Assembly (NCBI RefSeq): GCF_000308815.1
Contig: NZ_BAFX01000139.1
Span: 1-64,000, forward strand
Origin: Nocardia concava NBRC 100430
GTDB taxonomy: Bacteria; Actinomycetota; Actinomycetes; Mycobacteriales; Mycobacteriaceae
Reading direction: 5' to 3'
Length of the DNA: 64,000 bases
Shown: positions 32,769 to 41,708 of the stretch, in pieces
How positions within the stretch are numbered: position 1 is the first letter of the stretch
Layout of the letters: the number at the start of each line of letters is the position of its first letter
Notes under the pieces: generated by a model
Database searches by the model: none
The model's input: only the letters and a program-made list of their open reading frames with translations
Told to the model about the DNA's origin: nothing
Program-made: the position numbers and the translations under genes

Positions 32769-33857
32769 ATGAGTTCGAACCCGACCTCGGACGACGCGAC
32801 CACCCGTGACGCCAATCCCGCGCAGCCGGCGGATCCCGCCGCGCAGCCGCTCGACCTCGGCAAACCGGACAGCACGCCCACCGAAGTCCTAGGTACGCAG
32901 CCCGACTCACAACCGACCGAGTGGTGGACCGACCCGCACGCGCAGCACGTCGAGCAACCCACGGAGGTCCTCGATCAGCACCCGACCGAGGTCCTCGGCC
33001 ACCATCGCACCGAAGTCCTCGATGCGCACCCGACCCAGGCGATCCACCCCGGCGACGCCGCCTACGCGGCCGGTCCGATACCGCCCGGCACCCCGCCGCC
33101 GCCGGTGAATGTCGGTGGCGGACAGGGCGGCTCGCCGGGCAAGCCGCGAAATCGCAAGAAGGCCTTGCTGATCGTCGGCCTGGTGGTGGCGCTGCTGCTG
33201 GTGGGCGGCCTGGCCGGTGGCGAGGCCTACGCCCGGCACAAGGTGGAGTCCTGCATCAGCTCGCAGTTCGAGGCCCAGATGGGTTCCAAGATCGATGTGT
33301 CCTTCGGCTGGAAACCGCTGCTGCTCACCATGTTCGACAACAAGGTCTCCTCGGTGACGGTGGACAGCGACGACACCAAGTTCGGCCCCGCCCAGGGCAT
33401 GGTCGTGCACGCCACCTTCAATGACGTCGCGCTGAAGGACGACGGCAAGCAGGGCGGCACCATCGGCAGTTCCAGCGCCGACGTCACCTGGAGCAATGAC
33501 GGCATCACCAAGACCATGGGCGGCCTGGTCACCGGCACCACCTCCGACCCGAACTCGGGCACGCTGAGCTTCGCGGTGCTGGGCGGGCTGGCCCAGCTGC
33601 AGGTGAAACCCAAGATCGTGGGCGACAAGATCCAGGTCGAGACCCTGCAGGCGTCGCTGCTCGGGTTCGGCCTGCCCACCGATCTGGTCTCGGGCATCGT
33701 GGAACTGATGTCGGAGAGCCTGCAGAGCTACCCGATGGGCCTGAAGCCCACCAAGGTCGAGGTCACCAAGGACGGCCTGCATGTGGCGCTGCAGGGCGGC
33801 CCGGCCGAACTGCAGGCCGCCGATCAGAGCCAGCAGCAGCAACCGGTCAACTGCTAG
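32769..33857 (+). CDS. DUF2993 (LmeA-like) membrane-anchored protein, Rv0479c-type
   Basis: 362 aa from ATG 32769. The N-terminal cytoplasmic part (1-135) is acidic with repeated PTEVL(G/D) units, followed by a basic anchor and a membrane helix (KKALLIVGLVVALLLVGGLAG). The extracellular DUF2993 domain (about 160-350) resembles LmeA, which acts in lipomannan elongation. The gene position beside deoC equals Rv0479c. It ends on the palindrome CTAG, which supplies both its stop and that of convergent deoC. Confidence 0.85.
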   Translation: MSSNPTSDDATTRDANPAQPADPAAQPLDLGKPDSTPTEVLGTQPDSQPTEWWTDPHAQHVEQPTEVLDQHPTEVLGHHRTEVLDAHPTQAIHPGDAAYAAGPIPPGTPPPPVNVGGGQGGSPGKPRNRKKALLIVGLVVALLLVGGLAGGEAYARHKVESCISSQFEAQMGSKIDVSFGWKPLLLTMFDNKVSSVTVDSDDTKFGPAQGMVVHATFNDVALKDDGKQGGTIGSSSADVTWSNDGITKTMGGLVTGTTSDPNSGTLSFAVLGGLAQLQVKPKIVGDKIQVETLQASLLGFGLPTDLVSGIVELMSESLQSYPMGLKPTKVEVTKDGLHVALQGGPAELQAADQSQQQQPVNC

Positions 33858-34513
33858 CCCGGAAACCCTTCCAGCACTTCACGAGAACGCGACAGTCCCA
33901 GCCGCGTGGCGCCGGCGGCGATCATCTCCGCCGCCTGCGCCGAAGTGCGGATGCCGCCGCTGGCCTTCACGCCCAGCCGCCCGCCGACGGTGTCGGCCAT
34001 GAGCCGCACGGCGTGTGCGCTCGCCCCGCCCGCTGGATGGAAACCGGTGGAGGTCTTCACGAAGTCCGCGCCCGCCTTCTCGGCCGCCCGGCACGACTCG
34101 ACGATCGCCTCGTCGCTCAGCGCCGCGGACTCCAGGATGACCTTGAGCAGCGCCCGGTCACCGACGGCCTCACGGACCGTGACGATGTCGCTCAGCACCG
34201 CGTTGTAGTCCCCCGCCCGGGCCGCCCCGACGTCGATGACCATGTCCACCTCGGCCGCGCCCTGGTCCACGGCCAGCCGCGCCTCGGCGCCCTTCACCAG
34301 CGAATGATGTTTGCCGGACGGGAAACCCGCGACCGTGGCCACCACCAGCCCGGGCGCGCGCACCGGCAGCATGGACGGCGATACGCAGATCGCGAACACC
34401 CCCAGCTCGCGCGCCTCGTCGACGAGAGCGGCGACATCGGCGGGGGTCGCCTCGGGGGCCAGCAGGGTGTGATCGATCATCGCCGCCACGTCACGACGGG
34501 AAATCTGTGCCAT
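33854..34513 (-). CDS. deoC: Deoxyribose-phosphate aldolase
   Basis: 219 aa from ATG 34513 (ATG 34531 would add six residues). The Schiff-base Lys is in FVKTSTGFHP and the second Lys in GVKASGGIR. It splits 2-deoxyribose 5-phosphate into glyceraldehyde 3-phosphate and acetaldehyde in nucleoside breakdown. A much longer frame reads upstream but is the shadow of the opposite strand. Confidence 0.95.
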   Translation of the reverse strand: MAQISRRDVAAMIDHTLLAPEATPADVAALVDEARELGVFAICVSPSMLPVRAPGLVVATVAGFPSGKHHSLVKGAEARLAVDQGAAEVDMVIDVGAARAGDYNAVLSDIVTVREAVGDRALLKVILESAALSDEAIVESCRAAEKAGADFVKTSTGFHPAGGASAHAVRLMADTVGGRLGVKASGGIRTSAQAAEMIAAGATRLGLSRSREVLEGFPG

Positions 34514-34573
34514 GAGCACCGAGTTTGGCATATGCCCGGCGAATTTCGTTGCGGGCCGCCGTCGCCGTCGCGC

Positions 34574-35134
34574 ATGCTTGTAGGTGTGCTGATCCGTCGT
34601 GAACGTACCGGCGATGCCGTAGCGATCGACGCGGTGCACCGCAGCGCCTTCGATCGCTCCGCGGCTCCCGAAGGCGATATCCCCGTCTCTCCCCAGGTCG
34701 GCGATCCCGTCGAAGTCGGTCTCGTGCACCAGTTGCGCGACGACGGCTCGGCCTGGATCCCGACCCTGTCGCTGGTGGCGGAATTCCAGGACCGGATCGT
34801 CGGCCACGTCTGCCTCACCCGAGCCGGCATCGGCCCGTTCCCGGTGCTGGCCCTGGGCCCGATCGGGGTGCACGCCGACCAACAGGGCAAAGGCATCGGC
34901 TCGGCCCTCATGCACGCCGCCCTGGGCGCCGCCGACGCCCTCGACGAACCCCTCGTCGGCCTGCTCGGCAGCCTCGAGTACTACCCCCGCTTCGGCTTCG
35001 TCCCCGGCACCCGCCTGGGCATCGTCCCCGATGTGGCCGACTGGACCTCCCACTTCCAGGTCCGCCCCCTGACCGCCTACGAACTCGAGATCAAGGGCGA
35101 ATTCCGCTACGCCGACGCCTTTTATGAGTTGTGA
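34574..35134 (+). CDS. GNAT-family N-acetyltransferase
   Basis: 186 aa from ATG 34574; GTG 34586 is possible. Acetyl-CoA motif A: LGPIGVHADQQGKGIGSAL. C-terminal GSLEYYPRFGFVPGT is typical of the YhbS-like subgroup. Divergent from deoC. The substrate is unknown. Confidence 0.88.
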   Translation: MLVGVLIRRERTGDAVAIDAVHRSAFDRSAAPEGDIPVSPQVGDPVEVGLVHQLRDDGSAWIPTLSLVAEFQDRIVGHVCLTRAGIGPFPVLALGPIGVHADQQGKGIGSALMHAALGAADALDEPLVGLLGSLEYYPRFGFVPGTRLGIVPDVADWTSHFQVRPLTAYELEIKGEFRYADAFYEL

Positions 35135-35194
35135 CCGGAAGCACGGATTCACCCCTTTGATCCCGCGCCGAATGGTTGCTGGGAAGATGTCCGA

Positions 35195-36070
35195 ATGAGT
35201 TCTACCCCGGACGACCGTCGCTACGTGCTCACCCTGGGCTGCCCGGACCGTCCCGGCATCATCGCCCGCATCACCTCGTTCATCGCCGATTTCGGCGGCT
35301 CGATCGTGGAGGCAGGTTACCACTCCGATCTGGAGACCGGCTGGTTCTTCACCCGGCAGGCCATCGAGGCCGCCACCGTGCCGTTCGATCTGAACGAGCT
35401 GCGCGACCGCTTCAGCGCCATCGCCGCCGACCTCGGCGCCGACTGGCAGCTGCTCGACTCCGGCGAACGCCGCCGCGCGGTGCTGCTCGTCTCCAAGGAC
35501 GGCCACTGCCTGCACGACCTGCTCGGCCGCGCCACCAGCGGTGAGCTACCCGCCACCATCGAGGCCGTCATCGGCAATCACCCGGACCTGGCCGGCATGA
35601 CCGAGGCGCACGGCATCAAGTTCCACTATGTGCCGTTCCCCAAGGACCCGGCCGAACGCGGCCCGGCCTTCGAACAGGTCCGCGAACTGGTCGACGCCCA
35701 CGACCCGCACGCCGTGGTGCTGGCCCGCTTCATGCAGGTGCTGCCCGCCGAACTGTGCGAGCACTGGGCGGGCAAGGCCATCAATATCCACCACAGCTTC
35801 CTGCCGTCGTTCGTCGGCGCGCGCCCGTACCACCAGGCCTTCGCGCGCGGCGTGAAGCTGATCGGCGCGACCTGCCACTACGTCACCGCCGAGCTGGACG
35901 CGGGCCCGATCCTGGAACAGGACGTGACCCGCATCGACCACTCGGACACCGTGCGCGACATGGTCCGTCAGGGCCGCGATATCGAACGCGTGGTGCTGGC
36001 CCGCGGCCTGCGCTGGCACCTCGAGGGCCGCGTGCTGGTGCACGGCCGCCGCACGGTCGTCTTCGAATAG
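35195..36070 (+). CDS. purU: Formyltetrahydrofolate deformylase
   Basis: 291 aa. N-terminal ACT domain (YVLTLGCPDRPGIIARITSF) senses effectors; the formyl-transferase domain carries INIHHSFLPSFVGA with the catalytic His, and ELDAGPILEQ with the Asp. It hydrolyses 10-formyl-THF to formate and THF, supplying formate for PurT and balancing the one-carbon pool. It ends 2 bp before the convergent hydrolase gene. Confidence 0.96.
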   Translation: MSSTPDDRRYVLTLGCPDRPGIIARITSFIADFGGSIVEAGYHSDLETGWFFTRQAIEAATVPFDLNELRDRFSAIAADLGADWQLLDSGERRRAVLLVSKDGHCLHDLLGRATSGELPATIEAVIGNHPDLAGMTEAHGIKFHYVPFPKDPAERGPAFEQVRELVDAHDPHAVVLARFMQVLPAELCEHWAGKAINIHHSFLPSFVGARPYHQAFARGVKLIGATCHYVTAELDAGPILEQDVTRIDHSDTVRDMVRQGRDIERVVLARGLRWHLEGRVLVHGRRTVVFE

Positions 36071-36072
36071 CG

Positions 36073-37077
36073 TCAGCTCGCGGCGGCGACGCTCCCGCGG
36101 CGGGCCGTCCGGATGACCCGGTGCAGTTCGATATTGAAGGCGTGCTGTGCCTCGATGTTCACCAGATGCCCGGTCGGCAGCACGGCGTAGCGGTCAAGGT
36201 AGCCCGCGGCTTCCAGCGTGTCGGCGATCTCGCGCGAGTGCACCTCGGGCAGCAGCCGATCGTAGGAGCCCGCGATGACCGTGGTCGGCACGGTCAGGTT
36301 CGCGGCCGCGCCGTGCAGATCCAGCTTGACCAGGCCCCGGGCCACGGCCGCGCGCACCGACGGGCGGCAGGACCGCACGATGGAGACACCGAACGCGACC
36401 TCGTCGCGGGTGGCGGCCGGATTGGCCAGCCGGCTCTTGGCGACCAGGTTGATCGCCGCGCCGCCGGGCAACGGGACCGGGGTGCCGAACAGCGCCACGG
36501 CCAGCCACTCGGGACCGGGGATGACATCGTTGAGCAGCGGAATCACGGTGGCGCGGGTGGGAATCTGCCGGGCGGCCGTGGTGGCCAGCAGCACCGCGGA
36601 GGCCCGGCGCTGGACCTGCTCCGGATACTTCTGCGCCCAGGCCTGAATCGTCATACCGCCCATGCTGTGTCCGACCAGCACCGCTCGCTGGTCCGGCCCC
36701 AGCACGGCGTCGAGCAGGTCGGAGAAGTCGTCGGCCAGCTGGTCGGCGCTGAAAGGCCGTTTGCCGCTGTCGCTTTCGCCGTGCCCGCGCTGATCGAAGG
36801 CGATCACCCGGTACTCGCCGGAGAAGGCGTTGATCTGCGGATTCCAGTATTCGATGGCGCAGGACCAGCCGTGGGCCAGCACGATGACCTCGCCGTCGGC
36901 GGGACCGTAGGCGTGCACACGCAGTTTCGCGCCGTCACGGGTGGTTACGGGAATGATTTCGGCGGGACGCGGGGTGTTGAAGGAAGCCGTCTTGTAGCGA
37001 CGGGACCGCAGTCCGGGGCGAAAGGGGGCGGTCAGCGCATCCACGCCCGCCTCCGGCAGTTTCACCAACATGAGCAC
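36073..37077 (-). CDS. Alpha/beta hydrolase, paralogue 1
   Basis: 334 aa. Oxyanion motif VLAHGWSCAIEYWNPQINAF, nucleophile GHSMGGM, acid region AGSYDRLLP and His in PTGHLVNIE. The same unusual WNPQINAF and YGPADG stretches occur in the next gene, so these are tandem duplicates. They share an upstream palindrome too. An esterase or lipase acting on lipid substrates is the best guess. Confidence 0.87.
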   Translation of the reverse strand: MLMLVKLPEAGVDALTAPFRPGLRSRRYKTASFNTPRPAEIIPVTTRDGAKLRVHAYGPADGEVIVLAHGWSCAIEYWNPQINAFSGEYRVIAFDQRGHGESDSGKRPFSADQLADDFSDLLDAVLGPDQRAVLVGHSMGGMTIQAWAQKYPEQVQRRASAVLLATTAARQIPTRATVIPLLNDVIPGPEWLAVALFGTPVPLPGGAAINLVAKSRLANPAATRDEVAFGVSIVRSCRPSVRAAVARGLVKLDLHGAAANLTVPTTVIAGSYDRLLPEVHSREIADTLEAAGYLDRYAVLPTGHLVNIEAQHAFNIELHRVIRTARRGSVAAAS

Positions 37078-37115
37078 TCCTTTGTGTTCCAGACCACAGT
37101 AGCGCGCTAACCGGG

Positions 37116-37135
37116 GTGCTTGCTAGGGCAAGCAC
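37116..37135. promoter_or_regulatory. Operator palindrome upstream of hydrolase paralogue 1
   Basis: GTGCTTGCTAGGGCAAGCAC: 8-bp perfect arms and a 4-nt centre. The same palindrome precedes paralogue 2 (38291), differing by one base in the centre. Confidence 0.75.
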
Positions 37136-37218
37136 GTATATATCTTCTTGCTATACAACAATGTTCGGGTCGGTGGACGTCCCCGATAAGGTCCCCAAGG
37201 GGTGGCCGGAACCAACCC

Positions 37219-38241
37219 TCAGGCACCCACCACCCGCGCCGCGGTGCCGAACGCGGACTCGGCGACCAGGGCGAGTTCGTCGTTGAACTCCCGGTACGCC
37301 TCCACATTTCCGAGATGCCCGGTCGGCAGGATTTTGAAACCCGCCAAACTGCCTGCCGCGGTGAGCATTTCGACGATCCGCTCGGCGTGCACGGGCGGGG
37401 TCATGTCATCGGCCGAGCCCGCGATGACGGTGGTCGGCACCGTCAGATTCGCCGCGCCGCGCCCGACATCCAAGTAGGACAACAGGGTTCCGAACCGGCC
37501 GCGCACCCGCGCCGGGCACGAACGCACGATGTTCTGGGCGAAGTCGGCGACATCGCCGACCGTTGCCAGGCTCATGATCTGCCGCCGGAAGATCCACTTC
37601 ACGGGCGCGATCGACGGGAAGCCGATGGTGGCGCTCAAGCCGAGCAGACCGACCACGAACGGCAGCTTGACCAGGCCGCGATTGAAGAACGGGACCACCG
37701 TGGTCTCGGCGATCAGATCACCGGCCGCGGTATTGGTCATCAGCACCGCGAGCAGCTGTCGCCGCACCCGCTGCGGGTACCGGCCCGCCCAGGCCTGAAT
37801 CGTCATGCCGCCCAGGCTGTGTCCCACCAGCACGGCCCGCTGGCCGGGCTTCAGGACCGCGTCCAGCACATCGGCGAGGTCGTCGGCGAGCTGATCGGTG
37901 GTGAGCGGTGCGGTGCCCGCCTCGCTCTCGCCGTGGCCGCGCACGTCGTAGGCGATGACGCGGTACTCACCGGCGAAGGCGTTGATCTGGGGGTTCCAGT
38001 ATTCGAGGCAGCAGGTCCAGCCGTGCACCAGCACCAGGACATTGCCGTCGGCGGGGCCGTAGGCGTGCACGCGGAGCCGGGCGCCATCGGAGGCGGTGAC
38101 CGGGACGACCTCGCGGGGACCGGTCGGCGGATTCAGATCCGCGTTGCCGTAGGTCCGGGTGCGCAGGTCCGCGCGATGCTCGCGCAGCAGGTCGCGGACC
38201 TTCCGGCCGAGGTCCGCAGGATGAGGCAGCGTTGCCTTCAT
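37219..38241 (-). CDS. Alpha/beta hydrolase, paralogue 2
   Basis: 340 aa. Motifs VLVHGWTCCLEYWNPQ, nucleophile GHSLGGM, AGSADDMTP and His in PTGHLGNVE. It is more hydrophobic around residues 195-220 (LPFVVGLLGLSATIG), perhaps a lid or membrane contact. The N-terminus before the shared core differs from paralogue 1. Same operator, same strand, but 141 bp apart with its own operator copy, so each has its own promoter under one regulator. Confidence 0.87.
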   Translation of the reverse strand: MKATLPHPADLGRKVRDLLREHRADLRTRTYGNADLNPPTGPREVVPVTASDGARLRVHAYGPADGNVLVLVHGWTCCLEYWNPQINAFAGEYRVIAYDVRGHGESEAGTAPLTTDQLADDLADVLDAVLKPGQRAVLVGHSLGGMTIQAWAGRYPQRVRRQLLAVLMTNTAAGDLIAETTVVPFFNRGLVKLPFVVGLLGLSATIGFPSIAPVKWIFRRQIMSLATVGDVADFAQNIVRSCPARVRGRFGTLLSYLDVGRGAANLTVPTTVIAGSADDMTPPVHAERIVEMLTAAGSLAGFKILPTGHLGNVEAYREFNDELALVAESAFGTAARVVGA

Positions 38242-38290
38242 AAGGACACTCCTTTGTGTTACTGCTCGATACAGTAACCCGCGTCACCCG

Positions 38291-38310
38291 GTGCTTGCTA
38301 GTGCAAGCAC
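38291..38310. promoter_or_regulatory. Operator palindrome upstream of hydrolase paralogue 2
   Basis: GTGCTTGCTAGTGCAAGCAC is a perfect palindrome except for its 4-nt centre. The shared upstream half CACAGTA/TACAGTA between operator and gene also repeats upstream of paralogue 1. Confidence 0.75.
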
Positions 38311-38363
38311 CCGAAAAGTTTCCGAGTCGGAACCGACCTCACCCCTGGCCAGGGGGTTGGTGT

Positions 38364-38403
38364 GAAAAAATCGGCCGCCACCCGGTGATCCGGGCGGCGG
38401 CCG
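38364..38403 (-). terminator. Terminator of the DUF2516 gene
   Basis: GC-rich stem CGGCCGCC/CCCGG with its complement, followed on the minus strand by TTTTTT (38365-38370). Confidence 0.9.
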
Positions 38404-38431
38404 AAGGGTTCGGTGGCGCGTTGAAATGGAG

Positions 38432-38719
38432 TTACCAGCGCGGCCCGCGCTGGATCTCATCGACCTTGGGTCGTACATCGGCGAGGTAGACACCGGTCGC
38501 GATGACCGCCGCGATGCCGAGGATCCCCACCGGGGTCTGGGCCAGCAGCAGCGCACCCAACGAGGCCGCCAGAATGGCGATCCACACCGGCTTGGTCAGC
38601 TTGTCCACGGCCGTGAAGGCATCCGGACGCTGGCGAATCGCATGCACGAGGGCGAACACCGTCATACCGAGCGCGCACAGCTGCAGCACCCACAGAATCA
38701 ATCCGGTAATTCCCATCAC
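38432..38719 (-). CDS. DUF2516 small membrane protein (Rv0476-type)
   Basis: 95 aa from GTG 38719, which lies 7 nt after TATGAT; ATG 38716 follows directly. Starts further upstream (ATG 38752) would lie in the promoter. Two to three membrane helices (LILWVLQLCALGMTVFALVHAI, given in part: LILWVLQLCALG; WIAILAASLGALLL; ILGIAAVIATGVYL). Sits after hbhA as in Mycobacterium. Function unknown. Confidence 0.88.
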   Translation of the reverse strand: MMGITGLILWVLQLCALGMTVFALVHAIRQRPDAFTAVDKLTKPVWIAILAASLGALLLAQTPVGILGIAAVIATGVYLADVRPKVDEIQRGPRW

Positions 38720-38803
38720 CCCACACATCATACGGAGCAAGGCCTTGGCCACCAGGGCTTCTCATCGCGACACGAGCATCCGAACACAATGCTTACAAAC
38801 GGC

Positions 38804-38843
38804 TCGAGGCCCCCGCACGCCATTGTGCGAGGGCCTCGAGCTT
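38804..38843. terminator. Hairpin after hbhA
   Basis: A 17-bp stem with one mismatch (38804-38820 with 38827-38843), GCCATT loop. TTTTT is on the plus-strand side; on the minus strand it is followed by a short T-containing run, 26 bp after the hbhA stop. Confidence 0.7.
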
Positions 38844-38868
38844 TTTCGGAGTGGTGACTGTGCGCGAA

Positions 38869-39573
38869 TTACTTCTTCGCGGCGGGCGCGGCCTTCTTGG
38901 CCGGAGCCTTCTTCGCCGGGGCCTTCTTGGCGGGCGCGACCTTCTTGACCGGGGCGTCCTCGACGGGCGCGGTCTCGGTGGTCACGTCGACGACCTCGGC
39001 GTCCACGGCCTCCTCGGCCGGGGCCTCTTCCTTGGCGGTCCGGCCGATGTACGGGCCGACCTGCTCGTAGGCCTTCTCGAAGGCCGCCTCGGCCTGCGCC
39101 CGCGCCTTGTCGAAGGCCTCCTGGGTCGCGGCCACCGCGTCCTGGTTCAGGAAGGCGTCGCCGCGGCTGATGAGCGACTCGACGTACTCGCTGTGGCGCA
39201 CCTTCTCGACGGTCTCCTCGCCGCGGGCGGCCAGGTCGGCGTACAGGTCGAGCAGCTGGTGGTAGTACTGGTCGACCAGCTTGCGCAGCTCCTCGGGGGT
39301 GGCCTTCTCGCGCAGCTCGGCCAGGTCCTCGGGCAGCTCGGACGGCAGCGCCTGCACGCGCTGGCGCAGGGTCTCGACCTGGCCCTGCACGTCGGCCGGC
39401 AGGTTGGCGAAGCGCTCGCGGGCTTCCTCGATGCGGCCCTGCACGTCGGCGGAGTTGGCGCGCTCGCGGATCTGCGTGACGACGTCCAGCACGGTGGCGT
39501 AGAGGGCGTCGCCCGCACCGACGGTGGCGTAGAGCGGCTTGGTCACGGTGGCGGTGAGCTTGGGCTCGGTCAT
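38869..39573 (-). CDS. hbhA: Heparin-binding haemagglutinin-like protein
   Basis: 234 aa from ATG 39573 (AGGAGA upstream). A long coiled coil (about 30-165) with many Glu/Arg/Gln heptads is followed by an acidic linker (EEAPAEEAVDAEVVDV) and a C-terminal Lys/Ala/Pro tail of KKAPAKK units. In mycobacteria the methylated Lys tail binds heparan sulphate and the protein also supports lipid-domain organisation. Coupled to the XRE regulator gene by ATGA overlap, as Rv0474-Rv0475. Confidence 0.93.
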   Translation of the reverse strand: MTEPKLTATVTKPLYATVGAGDALYATVLDVVTQIRERANSADVQGRIEEARERFANLPADVQGQVETLRQRVQALPSELPEDLAELREKATPEELRKLVDQYYHQLLDLYADLAARGEETVEKVRHSEYVESLISRGDAFLNQDAVAATQEAFDKARAQAEAAFEKAYEQVGPYIGRTAKEEAPAEEAVDAEVVDVTTETAPVEDAPVKKVAPAKKAPAKKAPAKKAAPAAKK

Positions 39574-40103
39574 GGTTCGTTCTCCTGGCGTGGCGGAACT
39601 TCGGTTGTGCGGTGCGGAACCTCGTTGTCCCTGTTTCCCCCGGGAACGCCCCCCAATAGGTTCGTTGCGTCCCCTCTGTCCTCGTCCGTCTGGTTCTCCC
39701 GTCGGAACGATTCGTAAATGTCCAGGAGGACCTGCTTCTGGCGTTCGGTCAGATGATCGTCGGCCAGTAGGGCATCCCGGACGGGGCCGTGCGGCCTCTG
39801 TTCGAGGTACCCGGCCCGCATGTACAAGACCTCCGAGGAGACCCGCAGACCCTTCGCGATCTGGGCGAGCACCTCGGCGGACGGATTGCGCAACCCCCGC
39901 TCGATCTGACTCAAGTACGGATTGCTCACCCCCGCCAGCTGTGCGAGCTGTCGCAGGGAGACCTGGGCGGCCTCGCGTTGCGACCGGATGAAGCCCCCGA
40001 TGTCGTGAGCCGCGTTGGCTACGCGGCCCGACCGGTCTCCGGCGGCGGACGTCTCCGCTGCGTCGCCCTCGATCGGTTCGGGAACCTCGGGATCGTGCTT
40101 CAT
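39570..40103 (-). CDS. XRE-family regulator (Rv0474-type)
   Basis: 177 aa from ATG 40103 (GGAAGGTGAG upstream; GTG 40106 is adjacent). HTH at about 35-90: GGFIRSQREAAQVSLRQLAQ, AGVSNPYLSQIERG. Its operon with hbhA and a palindromic promoter suggest autoregulation. Confidence 0.93.
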   Translation of the reverse strand: MKHDPEVPEPIEGDAAETSAAGDRSGRVANAAHDIGGFIRSQREAAQVSLRQLAQLAGVSNPYLSQIERGLRNPSAEVLAQIAKGLRVSSEVLYMRAGYLEQRPHGPVRDALLADDHLTERQKQVLLDIYESFRRENQTDEDRGDATNLLGGVPGGNRDNEVPHRTTEVPPRQENEP

Positions 40104-40131
40104 CACTCACCTTCCGGCGGTTGTGCGGTCA

Positions 40132-40176
40132 ATTCTAGGACGGGGTGCTAGCTCTTGCAAGCGCTCTGCTAGCACC
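40132..40176 (-). promoter_or_regulatory. XRE-hbhA promoter with flanking GCTAGC dyad
   Basis: Minus strand: -35 TTGCAA (40155-40160), 17-bp spacer, -10 TAGAAT (40132-40137). A dyad GGTGCTAGC (40144-40152) and GCTAGCACC (40168-40176) surrounds the -35, whose CTTGCAAG is itself palindromic. Textbook position for a repressor. Confidence 0.72.
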
Positions 40177-40226
40177 ATTCGGGCAAACACCCGGCGCCGC
40201 GCCCGCGACGCATTTTGGACAATTGT

Positions 40227-41576
40227 TCAGGCATTGAACAGCAAATGCGATACCGCGTAGATGACCAGGCCCGCCAGGGAACCGACCACCGTGCCATTGA
40301 TGCGAATGAATTGCAGATCCTTGCCCGCGGCCAATTCGATCTTGCGACTGGCCTCGTCCGCGTCCCAGCGGGCAACCGTATCGCTGACCAGGGTCGCGAA
40401 CTCGGCGCCGTAATTGGCGACCAGATATCGGACGCCCCGCTCGAGCCACCCGTCCACCTTGTCACGCACGGCCGGATCCGCCGAAAGCCGCTCGCCCAGC
40501 TGCTGGACATTGTCGGAGACCTTGCGCCGCAGCGTGGAATTCGGATCGTCGGCCGATTCCAGGATCATGCGCTTGGCCGCGCGCCAGGTGGCCTGCGCCA
40601 TGCCGTTGACCTCGCGGCGGGTCATCAGCTCGGTCTTGATCTTTTCCGCCTTCTCGATCATGGCGTCGTCGAATTGCAGATCGTTCGCGAAATCCTCGAG
40701 GAAACGATTCGCCGCCAGCCGCACCTCGTGGTCGGGCTGGGTGCGCACCTTCCAGGTGAATTCCACGAGCTCCCGATAAATGCGCTCGGCCAGGAGCGAA
40801 TTCACGAATTTCGGGGCCCAGGAGGGCGCGTCGCGGTTCACGATGCGATCCAGCGTCTCCTGCGAGTCCAGCGCCCACTGGTGTGCGCGCTCGGCCAGCA
40901 GATCCAGCAGCGGGGCCTGCCGGTTGTCGGCGATCAGCTCGTTGAGCACCCGGCCGATGGGCGGGCCCCACAGCGGCTCGGCGATGCGCTTGACGATGGT
41001 CTGATCGATGATCTGCTCGACGTCCTCGTCGCGCAGCACGCCGATGACCGCGCGCAGAATCGTCGCGCTCTCGTCGGAAATGCGTTCGGCGTGGCCGGGT
41101 TCGGCCATCCACCGGCCCAGGCGCAGGCTGATCTGCGCGGAATTCACCTTGTCGGCCACGGCATCGGGCGAGAGGAAGTTCTCGCGCACGAATTCGCCCA
41201 GGCCCGCGCCGACCTGATCCTTCTTCTTGCGAATGATGGCGGTGTGCGGAATCGGCAGGCCCAGCGGATGACGGAAGAGCGCGGTGACCGCGAACCAGTC
41301 CGCCAGCGCGCCGACCATGCCGGCCTCCGAGGCGGCCTTCACATAGCCGACCCACGCCCCGCCCGCACCGCGCGAATCGGTCCAGGCGCAGAGGATGTAG
41401 ATGATGGTGGCGGCCAGCAGAAAGCCGGTGGCGATGGCCTTCATCCGCCAGAGTTCGCGCTTCTTGCCGTCCTCGTCCAGGAATTCGGCGAAGGCACCGC
41501 CGCCCGACGGTGTGGTCTTCCTGGGCCCGGGCTCGATGGTGTCGAGGACCCCGGCACTGCCCACAGGTTGCTCCAT
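40227..41576 (-). CDS. DUF445 membrane protein (Rv0473-type)
   Basis: 449 aa from ATG 41576 (GGAAG upstream; ATG 41585 possible). One membrane helix near residues 46-62 (ATGFLLAATIIYILCAW), a conserved GALADWFAVTALFRHPLGLPIPHTAI block (shown as GALADWFAVTALF), a long helical extracytoplasmic or cytoplasmic region, and a C-terminal helix (VGSLAGLVIYAVSHLLF). Family function is unknown. Neighbour order equals Rv0472c-Rv0473-Rv0474. Confidence 0.9.
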   Translation of the reverse strand: MEQPVGSAGVLDTIEPGPRKTTPSGGGAFAEFLDEDGKKRELWRMKAIATGFLLAATIIYILCAWTDSRGAGGAWVGYVKAASEAGMVGALADWFAVTALFRHPLGLPIPHTAIIRKKKDQVGAGLGEFVRENFLSPDAVADKVNSAQISLRLGRWMAEPGHAERISDESATILRAVIGVLRDEDVEQIIDQTIVKRIAEPLWGPPIGRVLNELIADNRQAPLLDLLAERAHQWALDSQETLDRIVNRDAPSWAPKFVNSLLAERIYRELVEFTWKVRTQPDHEVRLAANRFLEDFANDLQFDDAMIEKAEKIKTELMTRREVNGMAQATWRAAKRMILESADDPNSTLRRKVSDNVQQLGERLSADPAVRDKVDGWLERGVRYLVANYGAEFATLVSDTVARWDADEASRKIELAAGKDLQFIRINGTVVGSLAGLVIYAVSHLLFNA

Positions 41577-41708
41577 ATCTTCCATTCTGGCTCGTGGTGT
41601 GACGAACTCCCCGCCGCCCGGCCCGTCCCGATCGACGCCGTTCCACAGCATGGGAGGCTTAAGCTGAATAGGCCCAGGCCCAGGACGCGAACAAGGAGCC
41701 AACGCAGC

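Noticed and set aside
33854..35515. A 553-codon minus-strand protein fused to DeoC
   Set aside because: Only the last 219 residues are DeoC; the upstream part is the antisense of the GNAT and purU genes and contains no domain.
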